Positions 1 through 7,912 of a stretch of 64,000 bases of DNA are shown piece by piece. Under the pieces are notes generated by a model. It had not been told where the DNA came from and searched no databases. It worked only from the letters and a program-made list of their open reading frames with translations. The DNA comes from Dyella_A sp035685805. GTDB lineage: Bacteria; Pseudomonadota; Gammaproteobacteria; Xanthomonadales; Rhodanobacteraceae. Position 1 is the stretch's first letter. Every line of letters starts with the position of its first letter. Position numbers and translations under genes: made by a program. The stretch is from the NCBI RefSeq assembly GCF_035685805.1, contig NZ_DASSAB010000030.1, positions 144,801 to 208,800 of the forward strand, in the 5' to 3' direction.

Positions 1-879
1 GTAGACGAACATGAACAGCCCCAGCCAGACCACGTCGACGAAGTGCCAGTACCAGGCGACCGCCTCGAAGCCGAAGTGGTGGTCCTTGTTGAAATGGCCC
101 TTGGCCACGCGGAACCAGATCACCGCCAGCATGATCGTGCCGAGGGTCACATGCATGCCGTGGAAGCCGGTGAGCATGAAGAAGGTCGATCCGTACACGC
201 CCGAGTGCAGCGTCAGGTTGAGCTCCTTGTAAGCCTCCATGTACTCGTGCGCCTGGCAGTACAGGAACACCGCGCCGAGCAGCACCGTGAGGCCGAGGAA
301 CACCAGCACCTTGCCGCGATGGGCGGACTTCAGTGCGTGATGGGCGATCGTCACGGTCACGCTGGAGGTCAGCAGGATCAGCGTGTTCAGCAGCGGCAGG
401 CCCCAGGCCGCCACCGTCTGGAAGTGACCGCCGATCGCCTGCGGGCCGTTGCCGCCGGCCGCGCCCCAGCCACCGGTGTAGGCCGGGTACAGGAACTGGT
501 TGGTCAGCACGCCGTGCCCCTCGCCCGCCAGCCACGGCACCGCGAACATGCGGGCGTAGAACAGGGCGCCGAAGAAGGCGGCGAAGAACATCACCTCGGA
601 GAAGATGAACCACAGCATGCCCATGCGGAACGAGCGGTCCACCTGGCTGTTGTAGCTGCCGGCAAGCGACTCGCGGATCACCGAGCGGAACCAGCCGAAG
701 AACATGCCGAGCACGCCGACGATGCCGACCGTCAGCACCACCTTGCCGAAACCGGTGGCGTCGGGCTGGGCACTGAGCCAGTGGCTGGCGCCGAACACGG
801 TGACGAACATCACCACGGCGGCGACGATCGGCCACGAGCTCTTGGTTGGTACGAAATAAGCGCCTTGCTGCTGACCCAT
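1..879 (-). CDS. ctaE: Cytochrome c oxidase subunit III (partial, 3' end outside window)
   Basis: Subunit III of the aa3-type haem-copper oxidase, an inner-membrane protein that stabilises the CtaD/CtaC core. The 293 residues visible begin MGQQQGAYFVPTKSSWP and show seven-helix COX3 character, including FSEVMFFAAFFGALFYAR and a C-terminal stretch WYWHFVDVVWL typical of the family. The frame is still open at base 1; by family length only a few residues are missing. The ATG at 879 is the first in frame, with a weak GGGA about 10 nt upstream. It is the last visible gene of the minus-strand DUF2244-ctaC-ctaD-small protein-ctaE operon. A 91-bp gap separates it from the small protein, where other proteobacteria usually carry ctaG/cox11. 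Confidence 0.96.
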   Translation of the reverse strand, partial: MGQQQGAYFVPTKSSWPIVAAVVMFVTVFGASHWLSAQPDATGFGKVVLTVGIVGVLGMFFGWFRSVIRESLAGSYNSQVDRSFRMGMLWFIFSEVMFFAAFFGALFYARMFAVPWLAGEGHGVLTNQFLYPAYTGGWGAAGGNGPQAIGGHFQTVAAWGLPLLNTLILLTSSVTVTIAHHALKSAHRGKVLVFLGLTVLLGAVFLYCQAHEYMEAYKELNLTLHSGVYGSTFFMLTGFHGMHVTLGTIMLAVIWFRVAKGHFNKDHHFGFEAVAWYWHFVDVVWLGLFMFVY

Positions 880-970
880 CGTGACGATTCCCGTGGATAT
901 CTTTTTCTGACGTCGACCCCCGCCTTGGCGCACGGGGAACTGCTCTGTTGCGTGCCGGAGCCCGCCGGCG

Positions 971-1096
971 CTATCGCACCATCTGGTAAAGCGACAGGGC
1001 GAACACCACCAGCGCCACGCCGCCCATGATCAGCGCGGTGCGCCGGGCCGCGCGACGACGCGTTTCCATCATGGCCTGTGGCGATTGCTGCTGCAT
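971..1096 (-). CDS. Small cytochrome oxidase-associated membrane protein (41 aa)
   Basis: A 41-codon frame: a polar, Arg-rich start (QQQSPQAMMETRRRAARR) followed by one hydrophobic helix at about residues 20-38 and ending LSLYQMVR. Size, layout and position right after ctaD match the 'cytochrome oxidase small assembly protein' found between ctaD and ctaG in many beta- and gammaproteobacteria; that family link is from memory. It probably sits in the inner membrane and helps build or stabilise oxidase. The start at 1096 is chosen because nothing in frame lies between it and the ctaD stop except a stem-loop at 1111-1136; a second ATG pair (residues 9-10) could also serve. No Shine-Dalgarno is obvious. 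Confidence 0.72.
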   Translation of the reverse strand: MQQQSPQAMMETRRRAARRTALIMGGVALVVFALSLYQMVR

Positions 1097-1110
1097 GTCC
1101 TGAACCCCGT

Positions 1111-1136
1111 CACGCCACCGCCTGCGCGGTGGCGTG
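1111..1136 (-). other. Perfect 11-bp stem-loop between ctaD and small protein gene
   Basis: The arms CACGCCACCGC (1111-1121) and GCGGTGGCGTG (1126-1136) are exact inverse complements around a CTGC loop. On the transcribed minus strand no U-run follows, so this is unlikely to be a simple intrinsic terminator. It lies directly after the ctaD stop and could protect the ctaCD mRNA or reduce read-through into the distal genes. Confidence 0.55.
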
Positions 1137-1144
1137 CAACTCTA

Positions 1145-2761
1145 TCAGTGGTCGGTATGGCCGTGGGCCAGTTCGTCGTCGTGGATGACCGGCGGCACTT
1201 CGAAGGTGTGGAACGGCGCCGGCGACGGCACGGTCCACTCCAGACCCTTGGCGCCTTCCCACACGCGATCGGTGGCCTTCTTCTTCGAGCCCCACACCGC
1301 GTGGATCAGCACGCCCACGAAGATCAGCTGCGAGGCACCGAACAGGAAGCCGCCGATCGAGCTGATCATGTTGAAGTTGGCGAACGCGACGTTGTAGTCG
1401 GGGATGCGGCGCGGCATGCCCGCCAGGCCCAGGAAGTGCTGCGGGAAGAACAGCACGTTGACCCAGATCACCGAGTTCCAGAAGTGCATCTTGCCCCAGA
1501 ACTCCGAGTACATCCGGCCGGTCCACTTCGGCAGCCAGTAGTAGGTGGCGGCGATGATCGAGAACACCGCGCCGGTCACCAGCACGTAGTGGAAGTGCGC
1601 CACCACGAAGTAGGTGTCGTGGTACTGGAAGTCCGCCGGGGCCAGCGCCAGCATCAGGCCGGAGAAGCCGCCGATGGTGAACAGGATCACGAACGCGACG
1701 GCGAACAGCATCGGCGTCTCGAAGGTCATCGAGCCGCCCCACATGGTGGACACCCAGTTGAACACCTTCACGCCGGTAGGCACCGCGATCAGCATGGTGG
1801 CGTACATGAAGAAGATCTCGGCACCCAGCGGCAGGCCCACCGAGAACATGTGGTGCGCCCACACGATGAACGACAGGAAGGCGATCGAGGCAATCGCGAA
1901 CACCATGGCGCGGTAGCCGAAGATCGGCTTGCGGGCGAAGGTCGGGATGATCTCCGAGATCACGCCGAACGCCGGCAGGATCATGATGTAGACCTCGGGG
2001 TGCCCGAAGAACCAGAAGATGTGCTGGAACAGCACCGGGTCACCGCCGCCGGCGGCGTTGAAGAAGCTGGTGCCGAAATACTTGTCGGTCAGCAGCATGG
2101 TCACCGCACCGGCCAGCACTGGCATGACGGCGATCAGCAGGAACGCGGTGATCAGCCAGCTCCACACGAACACCGGCATCTTCAGCAGGTCCATGCCCGG
2201 CGCGCGCATGTTGAGAATGGTGGCGATGATGTTGATCGAGCCCATGATCGAGCTGATGCCCATCAGATGCACCGCGAACACCATCGAGGCGACCGAGCCG
2301 CCCTGCAGTGCGAGCGGCGGGTACATCGTCCAGCCGCCGGCCGGGGCACCGCCCGCCGTGAACAGCGTGGAGAGCAGCAGCACGAAGGCAAACGGCATGA
2401 TCCAGAACGACAGGTTGTTCATGCGCGGCAGCGCCATGTCGGGCGCGCCGATCATCAGCGGGATCATCCAGTTGCCGAGGCCGACGAATGCCGGCATCAC
2501 CGCACCGAAGATCATCACCAGCGCATGCATGGTGGTCATCTGGTTGAAGAAGTACGGCTGCACCAGCTGCAGGCCCGGCTTGAACAGCTCGGCGCGGATC
2601 ACCATCGCGAAGCTGCCGCCGATGAAGAACATCACCAGCGCGAACACCAGATACAGCGTGCCGATGTCCTTGTGGTTGGTGGACATGAACCAGCGCGTGA
2701 AGAAATTGCTGGGCGCGCCGTGGTGGTCGTCGTGATGGTCGTGGGTGGCTGCGTGGGCCAT
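1145..2761 (-). CDS. ctaD: Cytochrome c oxidase subunit I, aa3 type
   Basis: Catalytic subunit of terminal oxidase: reduces O2 to water and pumps protons using electrons from cytochrome c. It has 538 residues and twelve expected helices. Ligands are visible: haem a histidines H79 (TTMHALVM) and H391; CuB ligands H254, H303 and H304; haem a3 ligand H389 (VAHFHYVLVTG). The GHPEVY motif (253-258) carries the glutamate and cross-linked tyrosine of the A1 oxidase class. The N-terminus is His/Asp rich (AHAATHDHHDDHH). The start ATG is at 2761, 61 bp after the ctaC stop. It forms the core complex with CtaC and CtaE. Assignment is secure. Confidence 0.98.
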   Translation of the reverse strand: MAHAATHDHHDDHHGAPSNFFTRWFMSTNHKDIGTLYLVFALVMFFIGGSFAMVIRAELFKPGLQLVQPYFFNQMTTMHALVMIFGAVMPAFVGLGNWMIPLMIGAPDMALPRMNNLSFWIMPFAFVLLLSTLFTAGGAPAGGWTMYPPLALQGGSVASMVFAVHLMGISSIMGSINIIATILNMRAPGMDLLKMPVFVWSWLITAFLLIAVMPVLAGAVTMLLTDKYFGTSFFNAAGGGDPVLFQHIFWFFGHPEVYIMILPAFGVISEIIPTFARKPIFGYRAMVFAIASIAFLSFIVWAHHMFSVGLPLGAEIFFMYATMLIAVPTGVKVFNWVSTMWGGSMTFETPMLFAVAFVILFTIGGFSGLMLALAPADFQYHDTYFVVAHFHYVLVTGAVFSIIAATYYWLPKWTGRMYSEFWGKMHFWNSVIWVNVLFFPQHFLGLAGMPRRIPDYNVAFANFNMISSIGGFLFGASQLIFVGVLIHAVWGSKKKATDRVWEGAKGLEWTVPSPAPFHTFEVPPVIHDDELAHGHTDH

Positions 2762-2822
2762 GGCCTTGCACCTCTGCCTAATGCGGAATTACGTGGGGCT
2801 GCGCGAGCAGCCCGCCGAGAAA

Positions 2823-3785
2823 TCAGCCCTGGTTGCCCGGGGTGGGAGACGCGATCTGAGCGGTTGCCGGCGTGGCCGTCGCGGGGGCAGCGGCCGGTGC
2901 GGCCGGTGCCGCGGGCTTCGGTGCGCTGGCGGCCTGCTGCTGGGCAAGCCACTGCTCGAACTCGGCCTTGGGCAGTGCCTTGACCACGATCGGCATGAAG
3001 CCGTGATCCTGGCCGCACAGCTCCGCGCACTGGCCGCGATACACACCAGGCTCCTTGATGTTGGTCCAGGCGGCGTTGACGATGCCGGGGATGGCATCCA
3101 TCTTCCAGCCCAGCGCCGGCACCCACCAGGAGTGGATCACGTCGCCGGCGGTGATCACGAAGCGGATCTTGGTGCCGACCGGCACCACCAGCGGCTTGTC
3201 CACGTCCAGCAGATAGGTGTTCTCGCCGTTGACCTGCACTGCCTTCGGATCCATGCCGGAATCGAGCTGGCGGGTCTCGTTGCTGGCGTCGTCCAGCTTG
3301 GACATGAAGCCGACCTTGTCGATCGCCTTGCCCTTGTAGTCGACGTAGTCATAGCGCCACTTCCACTGGTAGCCGGTGACCTTGACGGTCATCTGCGAGC
3401 CGGTGGTGTTGGCAAACGAGGTCAGGCCGCCAGTGGCGAGGTAGGCCAGCACGACCAGGATAATCACCGGGATCGTGGTCCAGACCACTTCGAGCATCGT
3501 GTTGTGCGACCACTTCTCGGCCACCGCGCCGCGCGATTTGCGGAAGCGGAACATGGCGATGAACATCGCGCCGAAGACCAGGATGCCGATAGCCACGCAC
3601 ACGCCGAGCGACACGTTGTTGAGGAAGTACGGCGTCGACGACCATTCGCTGGCGCCGCGCGTCATGTTGAGCTGCCATTCCTTCGGGTTGGCCATCGCTG
3701 CGCCACCGAACAGGGCGAGCGCGCCAGCCAGGCCAGCGATTGCCGTGCGCTTGAAACCGTGAGGCCTGATGCCGCCAGATGTCAT
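2823..3785 (-). CDS. ctaC: Cytochrome c oxidase subunit II
   Basis: CuA-bearing subunit that accepts electrons from cytochrome c on the periplasmic side. The start is the ATG at 3785, preceded by AAAGGTG 7 nt upstream, giving 320 residues; the frame stays open upstream but that part overlaps the DUF2244 gene. Order: a secretion signal/N-terminal hydrophobic stretch (about 12-31), two transmembrane helices (about 58-80 and 100-120), then the cupredoxin domain. CuA ligands are H218, C253, E255, C257, H261 and M264 in HSWW and CAELCGQDHGFM. The final 35 or so residues are Ala/Pro/Thr rich and probably disordered. There is no C-terminal cytochrome c domain. Confidence 0.97.
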   Translation of the reverse strand: MTSGGIRPHGFKRTAIAGLAGALALFGGAAMANPKEWQLNMTRGASEWSSTPYFLNNVSLGVCVAIGILVFGAMFIAMFRFRKSRGAVAEKWSHNTMLEVVWTTIPVIILVVLAYLATGGLTSFANTTGSQMTVKVTGYQWKWRYDYVDYKGKAIDKVGFMSKLDDASNETRQLDSGMDPKAVQVNGENTYLLDVDKPLVVPVGTKIRFVITAGDVIHSWWVPALGWKMDAIPGIVNAAWTNIKEPGVYRGQCAELCGQDHGFMPIVVKALPKAEFEQWLAQQQAASAPKPAAPAAPAAAPATATPATAQIASPTPGNQG

Positions 3786-3805
3786 GTCTTGCACCTTTGT
3801 TGAAC

Positions 3806-4288
3806 CTACTTGCGCCACTGCCCGTCGAATTCGGCCAGCAGCACCATGAGTTTCCGTGACAACTCGGTGCGCTCCTCGTCGGCGAGAAACGCTCCGATCT
3901 CCAGCTCGCGACCATGCGAACTCAGCACCAGCCGATGCCGCCCCCGACCCGGCTTGAGCCGCACGCGCACCCAGTGCGACTGGAAGTGCATGCGCCGCTG
4001 CCCCGGCAGGGACCGCACCTCCAGCGACGTTTCGTCGAGGGTGATGCGTTCGCCGCGGTCGCCCGATCGCCACGCCACGCTCAGCGCGCAAGCCATCGCG
4101 ACGGATTCGACCAAGGCGAACAACGGGGCGAAAACATTCCCCTGCCAGGCGCCCAGTGCGGCGGTCGTCAGCACCAGCGCCGCCAGCACCATGATCAATC
4201 GACGCAACCCGGTGCGGCTCAACGCGCGATTGGGACGGATCCACATCGCGCACGGCGCACCCTCAGCGGCTGGTCGAAGCACGATCAC
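3806..4288 (-). CDS. DUF2244 family inner-membrane protein
   Basis: Two-helix membrane protein of the DUF2244 type, a family often found just upstream of ctaC; its role is not defined biochemically. The motif PNRALS near the start, two hydrophobic helices (LIMVLAALVLTTAAL and the following VESVAMACALSVAW) and a C-terminal beta-rich cytoplasmic part are the family pattern. I chose GTG at 4288 (160 aa) because AGGA lies 5 nt upstream and the family usually has about 15 residues before the PNR motif; an ATG at 4246 (146 aa) is the alternative. Only 20 bp separate its stop from ctaC, so it is probably the first gene of the oxidase operon, read from the promoter at 4317-4345. Confidence 0.85.
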   Translation of the reverse strand: MIVLRPAAEGAPCAMWIRPNRALSRTGLRRLIMVLAALVLTTAALGAWQGNVFAPLFALVESVAMACALSVAWRSGDRGERITLDETSLEVRSLPGQRRMHFQSHWVRVRLKPGRGRHRLVLSSHGRELEIGAFLADEERTELSRKLMVLLAEFDGQWRK

Positions 4289-4316
4289 GGTGATCCTGCG
4301 TGCCTGGAACAGCGGA

Positions 4317-4345
4317 ATGATAGGCCGCGCCAGCGCAACGGGCAA
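4317..4345 (-). promoter_or_regulatory. Probable sigma-70 promoter of the DUF2244-ctaCDE operon
   Basis: On the minus strand, -35 TTGCCC (4345-4340) and -10 TATCAT (4322-4317) are separated by exactly 17 nt. Transcription would begin near 4310, giving a leader of about 22 nt to the GTG at 4288. The region 4346-4575 between this promoter and that of putA holds no convincing gene; short frames there have no family features. Confidence 0.55.
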
Positions 4346-4575
4346 CAATGACGCGGGTACATGACGCAGATCAGGCCGAAGGCGCGAGCTCGCCGCAGGC
4401 GCCTGCCGCATCCCGCCCGGCCGGTCGTTCGCGCGCTCGGGCCGACGCGTCGGCAAGCGAGGGCGAGCACGGCGATGCGACACTATGTCTCGCGCTGGCG
4501 CGCGCCCGCGCAGGCCGCGCGAAGCCGCACCGGGCAACAGCCGCGGCCCTTTCGCGAGCGTGCGCGGTGATGCGG

Positions 4576-4604
4576 TTGGGTGCGCCCCGGCCCACGCGTA
4601 CAAT
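4576..4604 (+). promoter_or_regulatory. Probable promoter of putA
   Basis: -35 TTGGGT (4576-4581) and -10 TACAAT (4599-4604) with a 17-nt spacer. The predicted start near 4611 would leave a 55-nt leader that is pyrimidine rich (CCCTCCCTCCCCCC) before the GTG start at 4666. Divergent from the oxidase operon promoter about 250 bp away. Confidence 0.5.
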
Positions 4605-4665
4605 GCGCCGCTTGCGCTGCCCTCCCTCCCCCCACGTTTCGCCACCCGACGGACCCGCCTGCCCC

Positions 4666-7600
4666 GTGACCGACGCCATCCTCAGTCCCGAACTGCCCCC
4701 GAACGTCGCGCCGGCCCGCGCACGCATCACTGCCGCCTGGCTGCGCGATGAAACCGAAGCGGTGCTCGACCTGCTCGACCAGGCCGGCCTGCCGCCGGAG
4801 GAACGCGAGCAGGTGATCGACCGTGCCGCGGCGCTGGTCACCCGCGTGCGGGCGCGTGCGAAGGACCAGAGCGTGGTTGAGTCCTTCATGCGCCAGTACG
4901 ACTTGTCCAGCGAGGAAGGCGTGTTGTTGATGTGCGTGGCCGAGGCGCTGCTGCGCATCCCCGATACACGCACCGCCGACAAGCTGATCCGCGACAAGCT
5001 CGGCGACGCCAACTGGCGCAAGCACCTGGGTCGCAGCGAATCGCTGCTGGTCAATGCCTCCACCTGGGGACTGCTGCTGACCGGCCAGCTGGTCAACCTG
5101 GCCGACAGCACCCGCAATGATTTCACCGGTGCCCTGCGCCGGCTGGTGTCGCGCATCGGCGAGCCGACCATTCGCGTGGCGGTGCGCCAGGCGATGCGCA
5201 TCATGGGCCACCAGTTCGTGATGGGTCAGAACATCGACGAAGCGCTCGACCGCTGCATGAAGAAGGAAAACGCTGCGTATCGCTACTCGTTCGACATGCT
5301 CGGCGAGTCGGCACTGACGGCCGCCGATGCGGAGCGCTACCAGCAGGCCTATCGCGACGCGATCGCCGCGCTGGGCAAGCGCGGTCCGTTCGCCAGCCAT
5401 ACCGAGGCGCCGTCGATCTCGGTGAAACTCTCGGCGCTGTTTCCGCGCTACGAGGTGGCACAGCGGGCGCGCGCGCGCGCAGCGCTGACCGACAAGCTGC
5501 TGGAGCTGGCGCAGCTGTCGATGAAGGCCGGCATCGCGCTGTCGGTGGACGCCGAGGAGGCCGATCGCCTCGAGCTGTCGCTGGACATCCTCGGCGACGT
5601 GTTCGCCCATCCGTCGCTGGAAGGCTGGAACGGGCTGGGCATCGTGGTGCAGGCGTACGCCAAGCGCACCCCGTTCGTGATCGACTGGGTGGTGGAGACG
5701 GCGCTGCATTCGGGCCGCCGCTGGTACGTGCGACTGGTCAAGGGCGCCTACTGGGACGCAGAGGTGAAGAAGGCGCAGGAGCAGGGGCTGTCCGGCTATC
5801 CGGTATACACGCGCAAGCCGAACACCGACGTCTCCTACCTGGCCTGCGCGCGGCGCCTGTTCGCGGCAGGCAGCCACCTGGTCTACCCGCAGTTCGCCAC
5901 CCACAACGCACACACCATCGCCGCCGTGCATCACCTGGCGCAGGGGCGTCCGTTCGAGTTCCAGCGCCTGCATGGCATGGGTGCGGATCTGTACGCCGAG
6001 GTGATCGGCTCTAAGAGCTTCGGCGTGCCCTGCCGCGTCTACGCGCCGGTCGGCACCCACGAAGACCTGCTGCCCTACCTGGTGCGACGGCTGCTGGAGA
6101 ACGGCGCCAACACCAGCTTCGTCAATCGCGTGGTGGACGACACCGTCCCGGCCCGCGACCTCGTGGCCGATCCGTGCGAGACGGTGCGGGCGTTCGACTC
6201 GATCCCGCATCCGCGCATCCCGCTGCCGGCCAATCTCTACGGTGAACTTCGGAAGAATTCCATGGGCGTCAACTTTGCCAACGACAACGAACTGACCGCG
6301 CTGGCCGAGGCGGTCAACGCACAAACCGGCCCGTGGACCGCCGGCCCGCTGGTGCCCGGCGCAGCCAGCAAGGGCGCGCTGGTGGAAGTGACCGATCCGA
6401 GCGATCGCCGGCGCCAGATCGGCACCTACCTCACCGCCGACGACGATACCGTCGCGCGCGCGCTGGCCAACGCGCATGCCGCGCAGGATCGCTGGAACAA
6501 CATGCCGGTAGCCAACCGCGCGGCGATGCTGGAGTACGCCGCCGAGCAGCTGGAGGCGCGCCGCGCCGAGTTCATCGCGCTGTGCGTGCGCGAAGCCGGC
6601 AAGAGCCTCCCCGATGCGATCGCCGAGATCCGCGAGGCCGCGGACTTCCTGCGCTACTACGCCACCATGGCGCGCCGCCTGTTCGCAGAACCGGAGCAAC
6701 TGCCCGGCCCCACCGGCGAGAGCAACCGGCTGTACCTGGAAGGCCGCGGCGTGTTCGTGGGCATCAGCCCGTGGAACTTCCCGCTGGCGATCTTCGTCGG
6801 TCAGGTGGCCGCGGCACTGGCCGCCGGCAATCCGGTGATCGCCAAGCCGGCCGAGCAGACCAGCCTGATCGGCTACCTCGCCACCCGCCTGCTGCACGAG
6901 GCGGGCGTGCCGGAAGACGTGCTGCAGTTCGTTCCCGGCGACGGTGCCACGGTGGGCGCCGCACTGACCCGCGACCCGCGCGTGGCCGGCGTGGTGTTCA
7001 CCGGCTCCACCGACACCGCCTGGGCGATCAACCGGGCACTGGCTGCACGCAATGCGCAGATCGCCGTACTGATTGCCGAGACCGGCGGCCAGAACGCGAT
7101 GATCGCCGACTCCTCGGCGTTGCCCGAGCAGATCGTCAAGGACGTGATCGCCTCGGCGTTCCAGTCCGCCGGCCAGCGCTGCTCGGCCGCGCGGGTGCTG
7201 TACGTGCAGGACGACATCGCCGACAAGGTGATCACCATGCTCGCCGGCGCCATGAATGAGCTGAAGGTGGGCGATCCCGGCCTGCTTTCCACCGACGTGG
7301 GCCCGGTGATCGACGAGGACGCCAAGGCGATCCTGGTCGAGCACGCCGCGCGCATGGACAAGGAGGCCAGGAAGATCGGCGAAGTGCCGATGGACCCCGC
7401 GCTCACCGGCCACGGCACGTTCTTCGCGCCGCGCGCCTACGAGATCCCCGGTCTCGCCACGCTGACCCGGGAGATCTTCGGTCCGGTGCTGCACGTGATC
7501 CGCTGGAAGGCGAGCGAGCTGGACAAGGTGATCGAGGCGATCAACGGTACCGGCTACGGCCTCACGCTGGGCATCCACAGCCGCATCGATGCCACCGTCG

Positions 7601-7821
7601 ACTACATCAGCCGGCATGCGCGCGTGGGCAACTGCTACGTCAACCGCAACCAGATCGGCGCCGTGGTCGGCGTGCAGCCGTTCGGCGGCGAGGGCCTCTC
7701 CGGCACCGGCCCGAAGGCCGGTGGCCCGCACTACCTGCTGCGCTTCGCCGGCGAACGGACGCTTACCATCAACACCACCGCCGCCGGCGGCAACGCCTCG
7801 CTGCTGACCATCGGCGACTGA
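4666..7821 (+). CDS. putA: Bifunctional proline dehydrogenase / P5C dehydrogenase
   Basis: Oxidises proline to glutamate in two steps: FAD proline dehydrogenase, then NAD-dependent glutamate-semialdehyde dehydrogenase with channelled intermediate. 1051 residues from a GTG start (CPVTDAILSPELP region); a longer reading frame upstream has no family character and crosses the promoter. Proline dehydrogenase barrel is about residues 90-470; the aldehyde dehydrogenase half is about 540-1030, with the catalytic cysteine in SAGQRCSAARV (about C840) and the general-base glutamate in AETGGQNAM. It lacks the N-terminal ribbon-helix-helix repressor domain of the ~1320-residue E. coli protein, so it is a short PutA that cannot autoregulate by DNA binding. 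A strong GC stem-loop follows the stop. Confidence 0.97.
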   Translation: MTDAILSPELPPNVAPARARITAAWLRDETEAVLDLLDQAGLPPEEREQVIDRAAALVTRVRARAKDQSVVESFMRQYDLSSEEGVLLMCVAEALLRIPDTRTADKLIRDKLGDANWRKHLGRSESLLVNASTWGLLLTGQLVNLADSTRNDFTGALRRLVSRIGEPTIRVAVRQAMRIMGHQFVMGQNIDEALDRCMKKENAAYRYSFDMLGESALTAADAERYQQAYRDAIAALGKRGPFASHTEAPSISVKLSALFPRYEVAQRARARAALTDKLLELAQLSMKAGIALSVDAEEADRLELSLDILGDVFAHPSLEGWNGLGIVVQAYAKRTPFVIDWVVETALHSGRRWYVRLVKGAYWDAEVKKAQEQGLSGYPVYTRKPNTDVSYLACARRLFAAGSHLVYPQFATHNAHTIAAVHHLAQGRPFEFQRLHGMGADLYAEVIGSKSFGVPCRVYAPVGTHEDLLPYLVRRLLENGANTSFVNRVVDDTVPARDLVADPCETVRAFDSIPHPRIPLPANLYGELRKNSMGVNFANDNELTALAEAVNAQTGPWTAGPLVPGAASKGALVEVTDPSDRRRQIGTYLTADDDTVARALANAHAAQDRWNNMPVANRAAMLEYAAEQLEARRAEFIALCVREAGKSLPDAIAEIREAADFLRYYATMARRLFAEPEQLPGPTGESNRLYLEGRGVFVGISPWNFPLAIFVGQVAAALAAGNPVIAKPAEQTSLIGYLATRLLHEAGVPEDVLQFVPGDGATVGAALTRDPRVAGVVFTGSTDTAWAINRALAARNAQIAVLIAETGGQNAMIADSSALPEQIVKDVIASAFQSAGQRCSAARVLYVQDDIADKVITMLAGAMNELKVGDPGLLSTDVGPVIDEDAKAILVEHAARMDKEARKIGEVPMDPALTGHGTFFAPRAYEIPGLATLTREIFGPVLHVIRWKASELDKVIEAINGTGYGLTLGIHSRIDATVDYISRHARVGNCYVNRNQIGAVVGVQPFGGEGLSGTGPKAGGPHYLLRFAGERTLTINTTAAGGNASLLTIGD

Positions 7822-7826
7822 GCACG

Positions 7827-7858
7827 GCACGCGGGCGGCGCCACCGCCGCCCGCGTGC
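7827..7858 (+). other. Perfect 14-bp stem-loop after putA
   Basis: Arms GCACGCGGGCGGCG (7827-7840) and CGCCGCCCGCGTGC (7845-7858) pair exactly around a CCAC loop, 5 nt after the putA stop. No U-run follows, so it may act as mRNA 3' stabiliser, Rho-assisted pause or partial attenuator before the aldehyde dehydrogenase gene. Confidence 0.6.
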
Positions 7859-7912
7859 GCTTGTGCCACCATCGGCGTCCGCGCGTGCCCGCGCCCTGCC
7901 GACGGAGTGCCC

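Noticed and set aside
1085..2983. Long plus-strand open frame of about 630 codons opposite ctaD
   Set aside because: Arises from high GC with few stops antisense to a conserved gene; composition is His/Arg/Gln repeats without any family motif.
4361..4570. Possible small gene in the putA/oxidase divergent gap
   Set aside because: Arg/Pro-rich translation, no RBS, and overlaps the promoter zone; no support.
7907..7912. GTG start for the aldehyde dehydrogenase
   Set aside because: It overlaps the GGAG that serves the ATG at 7913.
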